From contig OV884009.1 of the NCBI GenBank assembly GCA_930367205.1, positions 88,247,189 to 88,311,188 on the forward strand: a DNA stretch of 64,000 nucleotides, in the 5' to 3' direction. Positions 11,059 to 22,541 of this stretch are shown here, piece by piece; the stretch's first letter is position 1; every line of letters begins with the position of its first letter. Below the pieces are notes generated by a model. It searched no databases, had not been told where the DNA came from, and worked only from the letters and a program-made list of their open reading frames with translations. Source of the DNA: Acanthosoma haemorrhoidale (lineage: Eukaryota > Arthropoda > Insecta > Hemiptera > Acanthosomatidae). A program made the position numbers and the translations under genes.

Positions 11059-13213
11059 CCAATGGCGAGTATGTGGAGACTATAGAAGATTAAATGACAG
11101 GACACTACCCGATAGGTACCCCATTCCGAGGATAGATGATGTAAGTCAAATTCTTCTAAATAAATCAATTTTCTCAAAATTAGACCTCTGCCAAGCTTAC
11201 TATCAAATACCTCTTAATGAAGAAGATGAACAAAAAACAGCCCTGATTACGCCCTTTGGATTGTATGAATTTAATGTTATGCCATTTGGACTGCGCAATG
11301 CGCCTAGTACGTTCCAACGTTTTATTAATGAAGTTTTGAGAGAACTGGATTTTTGCTTCCCATATTTGGATGATATAATCATTGCCTCTACAAATGCTGA
11401 AGAACATAATCATCACTTATCACAAGTATTTCAACGACTCAGCCATTACGGTCTCCGGATTAACATCAGTAAATCTGAGTTTGGTTTGGAAAATATAATT
11501 TTTCTTGGTTACCTTATTTCGTCAAATGGTACAAAACCTGATCCTGACAGAGTGAGTGCCATTGTCAACCATGATTTACCAAGAACTATAAAACACCTAA
11601 GGTCTTACTTAGGAATGCTGAACTTTTATCGCAGGCATCTACATCATGCTGCAGGCAATTTAGCAAATCTCACTAATTTTCTTAAGGGTGCTAAGAAAAA
11701 TGATAAAACTATGATTGTATGGACACCAGAAACTATTGAAGATTTTCAACAGAGCAAACAAGCCTTAAGTAATGCAGCTCTGTTAACATACCCAAATCCT
11801 GATTGTGAACTATCACTGTTTGTAGATGCATCTGACTGGGCAGCTGGAGCTGCTCTGCAACAATGGGAAAATAGTTCATGGAAACCTATTGGATTTTTTT
11901 CCAAAAAGTTTTCTGAAACACAGTGCAAATACTCTACATATGACCGAGAACTTACAGCTATTCATATGTCAATCAAGTACTTTAAATATTTGTTGGAGGG
12001 AAGGTCATTTGTAATATATACAGATCATAAGCCTTTGATTTATGCATTCAAACAAAAGAACGACAAAGCATCCCCTCGCCAACTTCGACAATTGCAATAT
12101 ATTTCCCAGTTCACAACAACCTTGGTTCATGTTTCAGGAAAAAACAATATGATTGCAGATTACATGTCTCGACTAGAAGAATGCTCTGCAATTGATTTCA
12201 CCCAAATAGCAGAAGCGCAAACACATGATGAAGAACTACAACAACTGCGTACTTCTGCAAATATTGGATTGATTTTCAAATCCTACCCTCTTGAAAACGG
12301 AAGCCAATTATGGTGTGATGTTTCAACAAAGGAAATTAGACCATGTATTCCAAAAGATTTCCGTTATAATATATTCAAACATTATCATAATATGTCACAC
12401 CCTGGAATCAGATCTACGGTTAAGCTGATATGTTCTAAGACAGTTTGGATGAACATGAAAAATAATTTGCGCTCATGGGCAAATGCCTGTATCGCATGCC
12501 AAAAAAGTAAAGTATCCAGACATGTGAAGACACCACTTCAGAAATACCCGATTGCAGACGAAAGATTTTCCTCTGTTCATATAGATCTAATTGGACCCCT
12601 GCCACCATTTGAAGAATACACCCATTGTTTAACATGTATCGACCGATTTACTGGATGGACTGAAGTTATTCCCTTGAAAGAGACATCAGCTGAAAACGTT
12701 GCACGGAATTTCTACCAACATTGGATCTGTCGGTTTGGAACACCTGCTACTATAATTGCTGATCAAGGCAAACAATTTAAATGTGAATTATTTAAATCAT
12801 TGACATCAATCTGTGGAATAAAACTAAACCATACAACTGCGTACCACCCGCAGTCAAATGGAAAGATCGAGCGTTTTCACCGAGTGCTGAAGTCAGCCAT
12901 CAAAGCTCACGGAAAACAACAGTGGACACAAGTGATTCCAACTATTCTTTTAGGCGTACGAACTTGTCTAAATGAAGATGCGTCAGCGACCATAGCAGAG
13001 ATGGTATACGGAGTACCGTTGAGACTTCCAGGTGACTTCTTTGAGACTCCCAGGCCCACTTCGGATATACCAACATTCATCAGCATGCTGCGCCAGCAAA
13101 TTGACTGCTTGCGCCCAAGACCGGTGGAACACAAAAACAGGACTACTACCTTTATCCATAAAGACTCCATAGATCAAAGGCGACACACGTCTTTGTTAGA
13201 GTGGATCGGGTAA
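11059..13213 (+). pseudogene. Pol part 2: RT, RNase H, integrase
   Basis: The main body of pol, in frame +1 relative to part 1. The RT palm has the fingers motif around 11173-11220, the LTPFGLYEF-like region, and the catalytic YLDD box (11364-11375). RNase H follows with LFVDASDWAAGAAL and a TDHKPLIY motif. Integrase has an HHCC zinc-binding module (H..H, then CIACQ) and a DDE core: D in VHIDLIGPLPP, D in IIADQGKQF and E in NGKIERFHR. All catalytic residues are present. The frame ends early at 13211-13213. The family-typical C-terminal part continues in the other frame from about 13165, which indicates loss of one base there. Confidence 0.92.
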
Positions 13214-13485
13214 GGGCAAGTTTGGAAAAACCTTATGAAGGCCCATTTCTTGTCATTCGACGAGCAGAGAAGTACTACTCATTAAATATCAAGGGTAAAG
13301 AAGTAAATGTATCGCTTGACCGGTTAAAGCCAGCGCATCTGTTGTGTGATAACAGTGATTCGGCACGGGAGCAATCTATTGGGCCACCGGCAGATGAACC
13401 GGAGGATCCTGGGCAGCCTGAAGCAACTTTGAAGAAGACGCGTTCGGGAAGAGTAGTGCATTTTCCCTCGCGATTTCGAACGTAA
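13162..13485 (+). pseudogene. Pol part 3: integrase C-terminal GPY/F module
   Basis: This frame holds the usual C-terminal segment of gypsy integrase: THVFVRVDRVR, then KPYEGPFLVIRR (the GPY/F-type module) and a LDRLKPA motif. A hydrophilic tail ends at TAA 13483-13485, just before the polypurine tract. It is separated from part 2 by a one-base frameshift near 13165. No envelope gene follows, because the stop lies only 23 bases before the 3' LTR. Confidence 0.85.
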
Positions 13486-13494
13486 CACAGTTAC

Positions 13495-13508
13495 TGGGGG
13501 GAGAGTGA
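13495..13508 (+). other. Polypurine tract
   Basis: TGGGGGGAGAGTGA directly precedes the 3' LTR. This is the expected primer for plus-strand synthesis in an LTR retrotransposon. Confidence 0.85.
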
Positions 13509-13678
13509 TGTGGCGGCTGGCATTGATTGGTATCCATAGAGACCGCCAAATAAATAACCTACAACACATGTGTGTGTAAAAAGAAATATATGTAAATTTC
13601 GTACCTTGTGTTCTGTCCTAAAATATAAAAGTTATAAAATGTATTGTGAGTTTTATAAATGTGTAAAACCTCACTACA
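13509..13678 (+). repeat. 3' LTR of the Ty3/gypsy element
   Basis: Partner of 9387-9556, same length, two differences. It is followed at once by GGTG, which repeats the four bases left of the 5' LTR. Confidence 0.93.
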
Positions 13679-13682
13679 GGTG

Positions 13683-14385
13683 AACCAAGGTGTACTAAAT
13701 TATTAAACCCAGATATATTTCCTTTTGATTTAACTGATAATCTATCACTAAATTTTATTAAGGCCTGATTGCATCACAATGCCGGTGACTAAGTAAGGGT
13801 CAGCTGGCAATATGATGCCCTCGGGAGTATAGATACCTTTACGACAGTAGACCCTAGGCCACGAATTTACATACCGCAACATTGGTACCAAATATGTCAG
13901 TATGTGATTTGAGGAAGTCTCTTTGTTTTTGACAGCGGCATTGAAATGTTAAGAATGTTGCGTTTGAAGATCATTAGTGATGATTGGTTGGTGATCTTAG
14001 ATAGAGTCTGGTTGGCGGTTTCCTCTACATTTGGTATGGAAGTATTTTTATTTAGCGTAACACATCTCACACACCCCAATTTCTCAAAACTTACTCGAGG
14101 TTTTCCCCTGTATAAGCCTTTTTGCCTGCTAAACTGTCTCCATTGCCTCAGTTCTCCAAAAAGTCTCAAACAATCTGCACTCCCGTTTCTTTGTTATATT
14201 AAAGCACTGTCACTATGTTCAAATTATATTTGTTTCTCTACGTATCTTCAAATATTTTTACATCAACAATGTGATCTGATGTCATTGTCGGGCGCATTCC
14301 GATTTGGCTGCACTGAACTAACCCTTGATGGTGAAGAATGAGACAATAGGTTCTGTGTGATCATCTGACTCTAATATATTGTAGG
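13683..14385. other. No gene recognised (0.7 kb)
   Basis: Contains overlapping open frames on both strands (13946-14341 plus, 13897-14169 minus) with no family resemblance that I can see. It is probably repeat-derived. Confidence 0.4.
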
Positions 14386-14830
14386 TGTGCCGTGACATTG
14401 CATGCTTTCCAGGAGAAGAGGAATAGGTGTTTAGATAAAGGTAGTTAGTTTACGTGGACTAGAAATGACCTGAATTTATTTGGAATCTAAGGGTAGAGAG
14501 AAACCGTCCTCAAAGGCGAGTGTGTACCGGAAAGAGGCAGACTGAACCGCTAAGGGAGTGTCACTAGGAAGGCTGTGGTACCCCAGAAGCTGTCGTCCAC
14601 GTGGAAGAGGACCTCTTTGAAGGAGATGCTTATCCAGCGGATAGAAGCCGGAAAACTCCACTGGGAAATTTGTGGATGGCGACAGCACTGAGGCTAGGTC
14701 CAGCAGGTAAGGAATAGTGATGTACAGATGTAAGGAAAGGCGCATCAATAATAAGGCAGCAGTTATCTATCGAAAGAGCAACAGTGCAGTGTGACGTGAC
14801 TAGTTCAGAGGCGAGACGTTGTCTGACTTG
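14386..14830 (-). repeat. LTR-like repeat, partial copy 1 (minus)
   Basis: Read on the minus strand, this stretch aligns by eye with 15069-15795. Shared blocks include CACGTGGACGACAGC versus CGCGGACGACGG, then CAGTCTGCCTCTTTCCGGTACACACTCGCCTTTG, then CTACCCTTAGATTCC, CTCTTCTCCTG and a final CACGGCACA. The 5' half of the unit is not clearly present, so the right boundary is approximate. It faces the copy at 15069 head to head across about 240 bp. Confidence 0.6.
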
Positions 14831-15068
14831 AATTTTTTTTCCTTAACGCCTATTTATTCAAGACTAAATATGTAAAAATAATACATATTGAGCTGACGTG
14901 GGCCCTCATACTGCAGTGTTAACATGCATTTTATGTCTTATAAAAGTAACAAAAATCTGATTACTGTTAAGAGAACAATAAACCTAACAGGACCAAGTGA
15001 TGGGGCTCCTCACCTTTGGATTACAGAGAGAGAGAGGGAGCGGGGGGGAGGGAGGAACTAAAACTAAC

Positions 15069-15795
15069 TGTTGTGACCACCTCTTAATTACGAATAATTA
15101 AAAGTTCCCCTCTTCTCGAATAATATTATACCTATCTATGTTTCCATATTTGTTGTTAATAAAGATTATGACGTCAGTGAGAGTAGGGGAAGGAGCTAGT
15201 GGGGTAAACAGCAGCAGGTGAGGAACCATCCCCACTTCCCCTGGCCACCTGGTGGGGGCCTATCCCCACCAGGGCGGACCGACTATATAAGCCCCACCAG
15301 TAATCCGAATTAGTATAACGAACCCGAGCGTCACTTGGAACACTACTCTCTCCTCTCTCTCTGCACTGGCGCTTGGTGCTCTACTCAAAACCATGGTCTT
15401 CTCATTCAACTTCCTCTGCATCTCTCTCTCCTTACCTCGCTATGTTTTGCTCTTTAGTCCGGCGTTTTCAGGCCCCACACTCTCCTAGTGAGAATCTCTG
15501 CCTTCGTCTCGCTAAAACTAGCACCTCCTTGGGAGAGACCTCTCCCTCGCGGACGACGGTTGCCGTGGCTCTACAAACTTACCAGTAGCGTATCCCACGG
15601 CAATCCAGTCTGCTTCTCTCCGGTTCACACTCGCCTTTGGGATCCGGACGGTATCGCCTACCCTTAGATACCGAGTGTGAATTTGTGGTCATTCCAAGAC
15701 CACATAAACTACCTATAAACCTACCCTGTACCTCTTCTCCTGAACATAGTGCTTTGTCGGGGCACAAACCTTCTAAAGATCTTATGGAGTCAGAT
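15069..15795 (+). repeat. LTR-like repeat, best copy (copy 2)
   Basis: A unit of about 0.7 kb starting TGTTGTGACCAC. It shares order and sequence with the minus-strand unit at 38178-38861: the TGTxGYGACCAC start, a TATA element, a CT-rich leader, a CTCTTCTC-TGA block, CGGGRCACA, and a closing ATGGAGTCAGAT. The form TGT...ACA with a TATA box suggests an LTR of an unidentified retrotransposon, ending near 15766. ATGGAGTCAGAT (15784-15795) would then be either the primer site (TGGAGTCAGAT) or the start of a gag frame. The open frame at 15373-15588 within it is not conserved and is not called a gene. No reverse transcriptase of a matching LTR element follows. Confidence 0.6.
15249..15300 (+). promoter_or_regulatory. 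TATA promoter with flanking 9-bp palindromic boxes
   Basis: TATATAAG at 15284-15291 is a good TATA box. CTGGTGGGG (15249-15257) is the exact inverse complement of CCCCACCAG, which occurs at 15264-15272 and again at 15292-15300. The first pair can form a hairpin or a dimeric binding site upstream of the TATA box, and the third box lies directly after it. In the related unit at 38178-38861 the TATA equivalent is at 38576-38585, read on the minus strand. This is probably the RNA polymerase II promoter of the LTR-like repeat. Confidence 0.55.
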
Positions 15796-15808
15796 CAAAG
15801 CGAATGAG

Positions 15809-15850
15809 GCTGCCGGCCTAGTCGGCAACTAGGCCGACTAGGCCGGCAGC
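15809..15850. repeat. Perfect 18-bp inverted repeat, GC-rich hairpin
   Basis: GCTGCCGGCCTAGTCGGC is followed by a 6-base loop AACTAG and its exact reverse complement. It lies 13 bases after the ATGGAGTCAGAT end of the LTR-like unit. The arms are about three-quarters G+C in otherwise AT-rich DNA. The arms contain internal GCCGGC and CTAG palindromes, so several foldings are possible. Confidence 0.9.
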
Positions 15851-16079
15851 CAGGGTGAAAGACCATAGGTCTGCCCGCTCTATCTTTTTCTGGGCGCTCG
15901 CCGGACGGCTGCTAAGAGGTTGTAGTGACCCTAGCCCGCGGCGGGCGTCTCCTCCCCACTTCGGGGATACTCTGTTATCTGAGCCCGACACTAACTTTTG
16001 CCTAACTTACAAATTAACTTAAACCTAGAGTGTCCCCGCTTTGACTGCTACCATAAATGAGGGAACGGAGGTGGGGATA
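15851..16079. other. Leader-like GC-rich stretch
   Basis: GC-rich sequence between the hairpin and the LINE fragment. No frame was recognised; it may be the internal leader of the LTR-like element. Confidence 0.4.
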
Positions 16080-17800
16080 TTGTTTTGAACACGGAGTTGA
16101 TTAGGAAATTGCAGCGAGCCGAAGAATTTCATTTGTCTATGGCGAATGAACTCATCCAACGTAGGCAACTCCATCTTCGTTCATTTCACAATATCTTCGC
16201 TGCTGGAATGGACTATGTTGGACTACTTTCAAGAGTATCGCATTTTGAAATTGGTGGAGTCACTTCCGTCAGATGAGTAAACAGCCGTGCACTGTACAGC
16301 AGAGCAGGTCTGAGGACGCTCTTGTATATCATGAGCTTGAGGTTCAGTGCAGTAATAGATTAGAGTGTATCAGCAAGTGTGTGAGCAGTAAACGTCCTAC
16401 CCCATACTTGTTTCAGTTTCTTCGTAAAATGGCCACAAAAACGGAGGCGATGGTCCATTTTCATGCCTGTGGGCGGGATAGTGCAGTCTAACGAAATCAT
16501 AGCCGTAGCTAAATTCTTGTTGAGGTTCTGGCTAGCTTTTGACTGTAGTTTCACAAGGGGATGTTTTGTGCTAAGGCTAGTTTGAAATCCTGTTTGCTAT
16601 GGCGGTATGAAGTCGTTGTCCACACAGTAGCCTTTGAGATAATTCAAAAGATTTTCCCCAGAATCATCCCCTGGTAATAAGCTGATCGGGTGGTAGTGGG
16701 AGAGTGATCTCCGTTTCTGGCTGGTTTGAGTAGTTGGAACAAGACGGCTTGTTTCCACGTGCCAGGAAAGTACCGCAACCTGATACAAGAATTGTACAGG
16801 CAGACGAGTTGTATGATCCCTCTCCTTGGCACTTGTTTTAGCAGAACCATTTGTACCCACCCTGTCGTAGCCTGGTGCTCGGGTGTTCTGAAACCTTGAG
16901 CTGCTTCGGTGATAAAGAACATGTGGTTCTGTCTTGTTTCCAACAGAGGAGGTGGCCGTTGGAGATAGTCACATATCCTGGTCATTTCTCTGGTGTAGTG
17001 GTCGGCAAGTTAATTCGCTTGTTGCTGCGCAGGGACAAGAGTGTCACCCTTGTGACGGCAGACAGTGGAGGCCTTTAACAGTTTCAATAACTTTCTGCGA
17101 TCGCCGTGTGTGCTCCAATGTCGTTCGTACCACTTTGACGTCATCCAGATTCGGATCTAGCTTCGGATATGCGTTGTGAGAAAATTCACAACTACCTTGG
17201 CTTGACGGCTTCTTCTCCTTTACCACTTATTCTCCAAATTATTGCGTAGGGCAATAACTTCATAGTGTGGTTTGGTAGTGGCATTTAACTATGTTTCGGT
17301 ATGATGGTGTCAGGGGCATCGACAATCACTTCAGCAATGAAAGAAAGTTGACGATCCACTTCTACTTTGGTGTGGAGAACTAGCATTATACGCAGGATGT
17401 GGTAAATTTGCGAACGATACAACTACCAGTCGGCACGACCCTAGTCGTACTTTGTGGGGGAGGGGTCACCTCTTTAACGTCCACCTCATACAGTACCGGC
17501 CTGTTTTCTGACACAACGATGTCCAGGGCGATGCAAATCGTGAAGCTGTCTGGTCGCAAGGAGATTGATGGTCGAGGTGCCCTGTGGGTTCCCTATGTGA
17601 CGAAAGACACATATGCCTAACAGGTGATAGGGTAAATGGGTTTGCCCAAATTTCCCTTACCCATCAAGTGATAGAGCTTGGTATCTGTTGTCATCTATGT
17701 CGTAGCCACTTCCTTTCAAGTGATGCCCTGTTGTACAGCCACCAGAACAATAACTTCTCGATGGCAGCAGAGTAGCTCTTTAGGTGAACAAATTGCCACA
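16080..17800 (-). mobile_element. Jockey-clade LINE fragment, copy A (deleted)
   Basis: Decayed ORF2 of a Jockey-like non-LTR retrotransposon, read from 17800 to 16080. In order: a patch resembling the endonuclease C-terminus and linker (17700-17100), the RT N-terminal block with PRRGIIQLVCLYNSC and KQAVLFQLLKPARNG (16860-16680), YLKGYCVDNDFIPP, ATAMISLDCT, then a jump to GMKMDHRLRF and KLKQ, then NLKLMIYKSVLRPALLY and LPTLDEFIRHRQMKF near the end. The same family is present on the plus strand at 40440-41745, and the two copies clarify each other. Between DCT and GMKMDH the catalytic RT region, including the Y/FADD box, is missing. Several frameshifts and stops make it a pseudogene. Confidence 0.75.
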
Positions 17801-20800
17801 AGGTTTTCTGTAAACATCTTTATGAATAAATATTTATTATTATTGTATGCATGGCTAAATAAAGTATCTTCTTAAAGTACATTAGGTGTGAAGCAGAAAA
17901 TAGATTGTCAAAATCAAGTTTTATTTTTCAAAAATCTATTTGAGTAAGAATGATAATATTAACTCGGAAAGGTCTATGTTTTATAATAGTGTTTTTTCTT
18001 AACATTGTTTTTAAATATATAAATACATTACGTTTAAAAAATACACACACATGAATGGCTCAACAAAACAAAAGTAAATACAATTTTTAACTGGAACAAA
18101 TGGAACATGAAGTGTTGGCATATGTATTTCTTCAGACAGTTTAATAAAACTTTATTACAGACCAAACAAGTTAACAACAATTAATATTTTTGTTTACAAA
18201 TTGTTGAATAAATACGAAATAAATACATAAATAATACATTTATAAAAGGCAAATGTATGTTTTTTTTTGGTTATTTAAAGATTACCTACTATCTATTCGG
18301 AAGATATTTACTGAATGTTCTAAGTATTAGAAGTAATTTAATACAATTTCAAGATATATACATTAACAGAATATTTATAATTGGAAGATATAGAGAAATA
18401 TTTTCATAAATAAACACACCATTTCTTAGGAAGATTTAAATATGGAAGTTGTAGATTTCCTTGTTTTTTTTTGTTTTTTTTTTAGATTTCTCCTAATTTA
18501 CAGTTCTGTTTAGGCAAGATCACATATAAAGCAACTTTAAAATACCCTAAGCTTGATATGAGATGTGAATCCATAATTTATTAAAGCCAAAATTCTATAA
18601 TTTATTTTTCTAAGTGCTATGTTTTTAAATTAAGCTACAATTGTGATAACCATGAAATATAATTTGCAGCAGTTCTATTTACAATTTGTCAATTAACATT
18701 GCATTCATTAAAAACTACAGCACTACCGCCTCTAACAACCACAAGAAGCTAATATATACACCCGTCTGTATTGTGAAACATCACAGATAAACCAAGTCCA
18801 TTACATTTATGAAATTCTTTACAATAAATTTCATTTTTCATTTTAATTCTCTCACATTCATCTATACTGTATTTTTTTTTGTTTATAAGTTTTTTTTAGT
18901 AATATAAACATTTAACCATAATGAAAAACCATGCTCTCATTAACTAAATTTTCACATATATAACTTTTATTTTATGAACTTAAATGCGACAAAAAATAAA
19001 CAGAGAAGTATAATGATGTTCAATATTGATTTATATGTTGTTTTGTTTTTATATATTTTAAAATGTTAAATGTTACCAACAGCACATGAATCAAATAAAT
19101 ATTCACTTTTTTGAATACAATACTGAATACTACTTTTAAATATGAATATTATTTTATTTGTAAAAATAAATTGTCTTTCCAGGGACATATGTAAACTATT
19201 GATAACAGTCCTATTTTATTGTAAATTACGTTTCTACTATAAAAATTTTTTTATTAAAGACAGGTACAATGAAAATAACTCTTTCACATTCTATACACTC
19301 AATAAAAAAATTATAACTTACACAATATCTCACTTTTCACAATTAAAACAAATATTCATAACACAATCAGCAATCAACTAATCAGGACTAAAATTGGGTG
19401 CATATTTACAAGGGAAATTTCAGTGTCAGATGTTACATTATTGTTAATATATAAATTAACAGATAGTTAAAGCTTCTTCCAATTCCAATTTATGCAACTT
19501 CATTCCAAATCGAAAAGAAATAACATTATACAATTATATGTTTTCCCATAGTGTCCAAAGTAAAACTAGAATCATAAAAAGTTATGCTATTACTTCAGTA
19601 CTGGCATAGCTTTTTATTATCTTAAAAATATTACAATGATGTTTTATGTAATAGCATAATCATAATTCTATTAACCAATGAGGAACTAAATGTTTAACTT
19701 TATGATTGACAATCTTTATGATTCATGCACCAATGTGTAGTTAATTCTTATTTTACAAATTAAGCATATACAAAAACTTATACCAATTTGAGATCATTTG
19801 AAGAGACCAATAAATAGGTAGTTCAATTTAAAAAAAAAAAAAAAAATTGATTTGAAACACAAATATTTATGATTATATCTAGGAAAATTTTATGTAAAAT
19901 TTATTTATTTTTATATTTATCTGAGAAATTAAGTTAATATACTGTTATGTTAAATGTGCATATACCCAAAAGAATCTAGAAAACAATACAGAAGATTATG
20001 TGTGCAAAAGAGTTAGACCATACTCTTTGCACACAAATATTTTCTATTATTTAAATTGGATTTTAATTTCATTTCCATTTTGATAATAAAAAATAAATCT
20101 ACTTATATTTGATTACACTATACATAATACAAATATGCCATGGTTATTATTTAAATTAGGGTAGTGTTGTATTCTGATTATAGCTTTATGGGATTTCCTC
20201 AGTCAAATTATTGAAAATCGCCAAATCCAGACAAAAACCTAATATACCTAATATTTGTGCTTGATGCCTTATTTTCACATACTATATGTTCACCTACTCT
20301 ATAAAGGATAGAACAAAAATAGATTATTTGGCATTCTCATTAAATTTATTGGAAATTTCACCCGACTGTTTTTTTTCAAACCTAATTTCATCAATCCAAC
20401 CTTTTTGATTTAATATAAAAATTATTATTTAGTTTTCAATATTTATGTAAAACAAAAACAAAAGCCCCTACACTAACACTTATCTACATTTAGCAAACAA
20501 AGGTAACATGAATATTTAGTTATTTACATAAGGCTACAGCATGTGCTGAAGTTTGAAAATGCTTTTTGACAACGAAAACTGTATGATTAATACAACAGAA
20601 AGATTGTCAAGCTCACAGTGATCGCATTTATAATTTTTATATTTCATAATAACATAGTCTATGTTTAACACTAACATTACGAAAATAAATCTTTCTACAT
20701 TTTAAATGCTTTTATATGGAGGTAAACAAAGAAATAAATAAAAGAAAGAGTAAAATATGATTGGTTTAATAAAATGAGAGAATTGAAAAATAATAAATAA

Positions 20801-22541
20801 ATAAGCAACTAAATAATTACTCCTTCAAACAGCTAATTATACCATTATCTACAGACAGTTGGGTTGACATCAATTTTTCAGAACTAGAATATCATGATGT
20901 ACCATTTTTTCTAGATCTAAGCACCTAAGGATATTTGTCCAGCCCGATTGCACATGCTCACATAATAAAAATTGTGGATAAACACAAGAGTAATTATTTA
21001 GTTAATTTAACATATCCTTCAGGATAAATGATTTATAAAGTAAATAAAAAAAAGATCACTTTTTGGTTGAGAGGGCTGTAAGTAAAGAAGAAATGGCAGT
21101 AACAACCCTCTCGCAACAGACTAAATAAAATTTATTTACACCGTGCTTAGCAGTCTTATATCATGAGATAGATATGAATAAATAAATGAATTTCTAATTT
21201 AAGAAAACTTTGTTAACATGGAGGCAATAGCAAAAGAAGCTGTATTAATCACAACCATTCCAGAAATAAAATCAAAATATTATCTGCTAATTATATTTAG
21301 AATCAAATAAATGTATAAAAATTTAACTTATATGAAATAATATTATCTGTCAAAAAATATTATTTTCATGAATTGGAGTTTTTAAGAGATTATAAATATT
21401 TATTTTCAAGCTTGAATAAATACAATCAAATGAATGTATAAATATTCTATTTAAAAATTATTAAGGAATTTTCATCAAATTGAAACCTTCTTTCTGAATA
21501 GTATAACACCTCCATAATACAAACCAAATCACTAGCTGAATAACATATCCCTTCTTCTCAATACTGTGAGATATTTTGAAATGGTTAACAAGTGGAATAA
21601 AATTATGCAGAACGATGGTTTTAACTTTATAAAAATCCCATAATGGGTAGTTTTTATATTTGTTATGGTTAAAGAGACCAATTTAATTTACACTTGTCTC
21701 TAGGACATTCTCTAAAATATGTTTGAAAACAGTGAAATTATCATGGGCAGCATATGCTAATGGGGAAACTAGCTAGCCCAGTAGCAGTATTTAGTTATGT
21801 AACCCAGTATGTTTGTTATACCTAGCTATGCACGAATAGCAAGACAAGTATCGAAAATATAGTTAATTATTAAATATATTTTGTGTACAATGATATATAT
21901 ATATATATAGTATATATAGGGAAATATTCTTTTCAGTATATAATATTTTTCAGATAACATACTAGAAATAAATATAGATTGAATTTATCACTTTGAACTT
22001 AAAATATATTTAAATGTATTTTTCATATAAAAAAAGATGTACTTTTAATTTTCCAAATTTATAGTTGGTAGGATTTTTGTATAGGTTCACTGGTGTGTAC
22101 GTTTTAATGGCCTTTATGATGAAACAAATATATAAACATGACTTTATACATAATTGGTTCATATCACCCATTTGAATTTGGAAAGGTTGAAAATGTCAAA
22201 AACCGTGTTCTATGAAGCATTCCTCAGAAGATTTTTGACTATAGATTTAAAAGAAGAAGAAGAATACAACAAGAAATAGTTAAGGACCAATATGGAGAAT
22301 ATTATTAATATTAAAGAAAATAGAAGTATTTATTCTAATTCCGAACCTGTATTTATTCTAATTAAGACAAGTCACCAAAATGTTGTAGATAAGGACAATA
22401 AACTCGCCACCAAACCAAGGGAAGAACAAAAGTCTAATTTATATAATAATAAATGTATATAGGATCAGAATCCTGGTACATACAGTAAACTTTAACTCCT
22501 GAAGAATAATTGTAGTCAGGTCTGAGTTCGCTTTTTACAAT
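17801..22541. other. Very AT-rich tract, no gene (4.7 kb)
   Basis: Uniformly AT-rich with poly(A) and poly(T) runs and no coding frame of normal composition; the open frame at 19142-19381 is low complexity. If the minus-strand exon at 22542-22735 is real, part of this could be its 3' UTR or downstream flank. Its complement contains AATAAA in several places, including near 17826. Confidence 0.45.
20000..20034. repeat. Imperfect 13-14 bp inverted repeat
   Basis: GTGTGCAAAAGAGT and ACTCTTTGCACAC are complementary apart from one bulged A, around the 8-base loop TAGACCAT. It stands out because the surroundings are low-complexity AT-rich DNA. Confidence 0.7.

Larger units (their letters stand above)
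9383..13682 (+). mobile_element. Complete Ty3/gypsy LTR retrotransposon
   Basis: A full element of about 4.3 kb: 5' LTR, primer site, gag, pol (protease, reverse transcriptase, RNase H, integrase), polypurine tract and 3' LTR, with no env. The order RT-RNase H-integrase and the integrase motifs place it in Ty3/gypsy (Metaviridae). The 4-bp direct duplication GGTG flanks it at 9383-9386 and 13679-13682, the usual target-site size for this group. The two 170-bp LTRs differ at only two positions by eye, so the insertion is recent. Pol carries two one-base frameshifts (near 11050 and near 13165), so this copy cannot make intact pol as sequenced. Either shift could be an assembly error, especially the first, which lies in an A run. 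Confidence 0.95.

Noticed and set aside
12907..13186. Minus-strand open frames across the integrase
   Set aside because: They are shadows of the gypsy pol gene on the other strand.
15373..15588. Ser-rich plus-strand open frame after a TATA box
   Set aside because: It lies within the LTR-like repeat. Aligned copies break the frame, so it is untranslated leader.
16085..16276. Plus-strand open frame with ELIQRRQLHLRS resembling the end of LINE copy B
   Set aside because: The true match is on the minus strand (LPTLDEFIRHRQ). The plus-strand likeness is a coincidence of the complementary codons.
19142..19381. Lys/Asn/Phe-rich open frame
   Set aside because: It is typical of chance frames in very AT-rich DNA and has no splice or start context.
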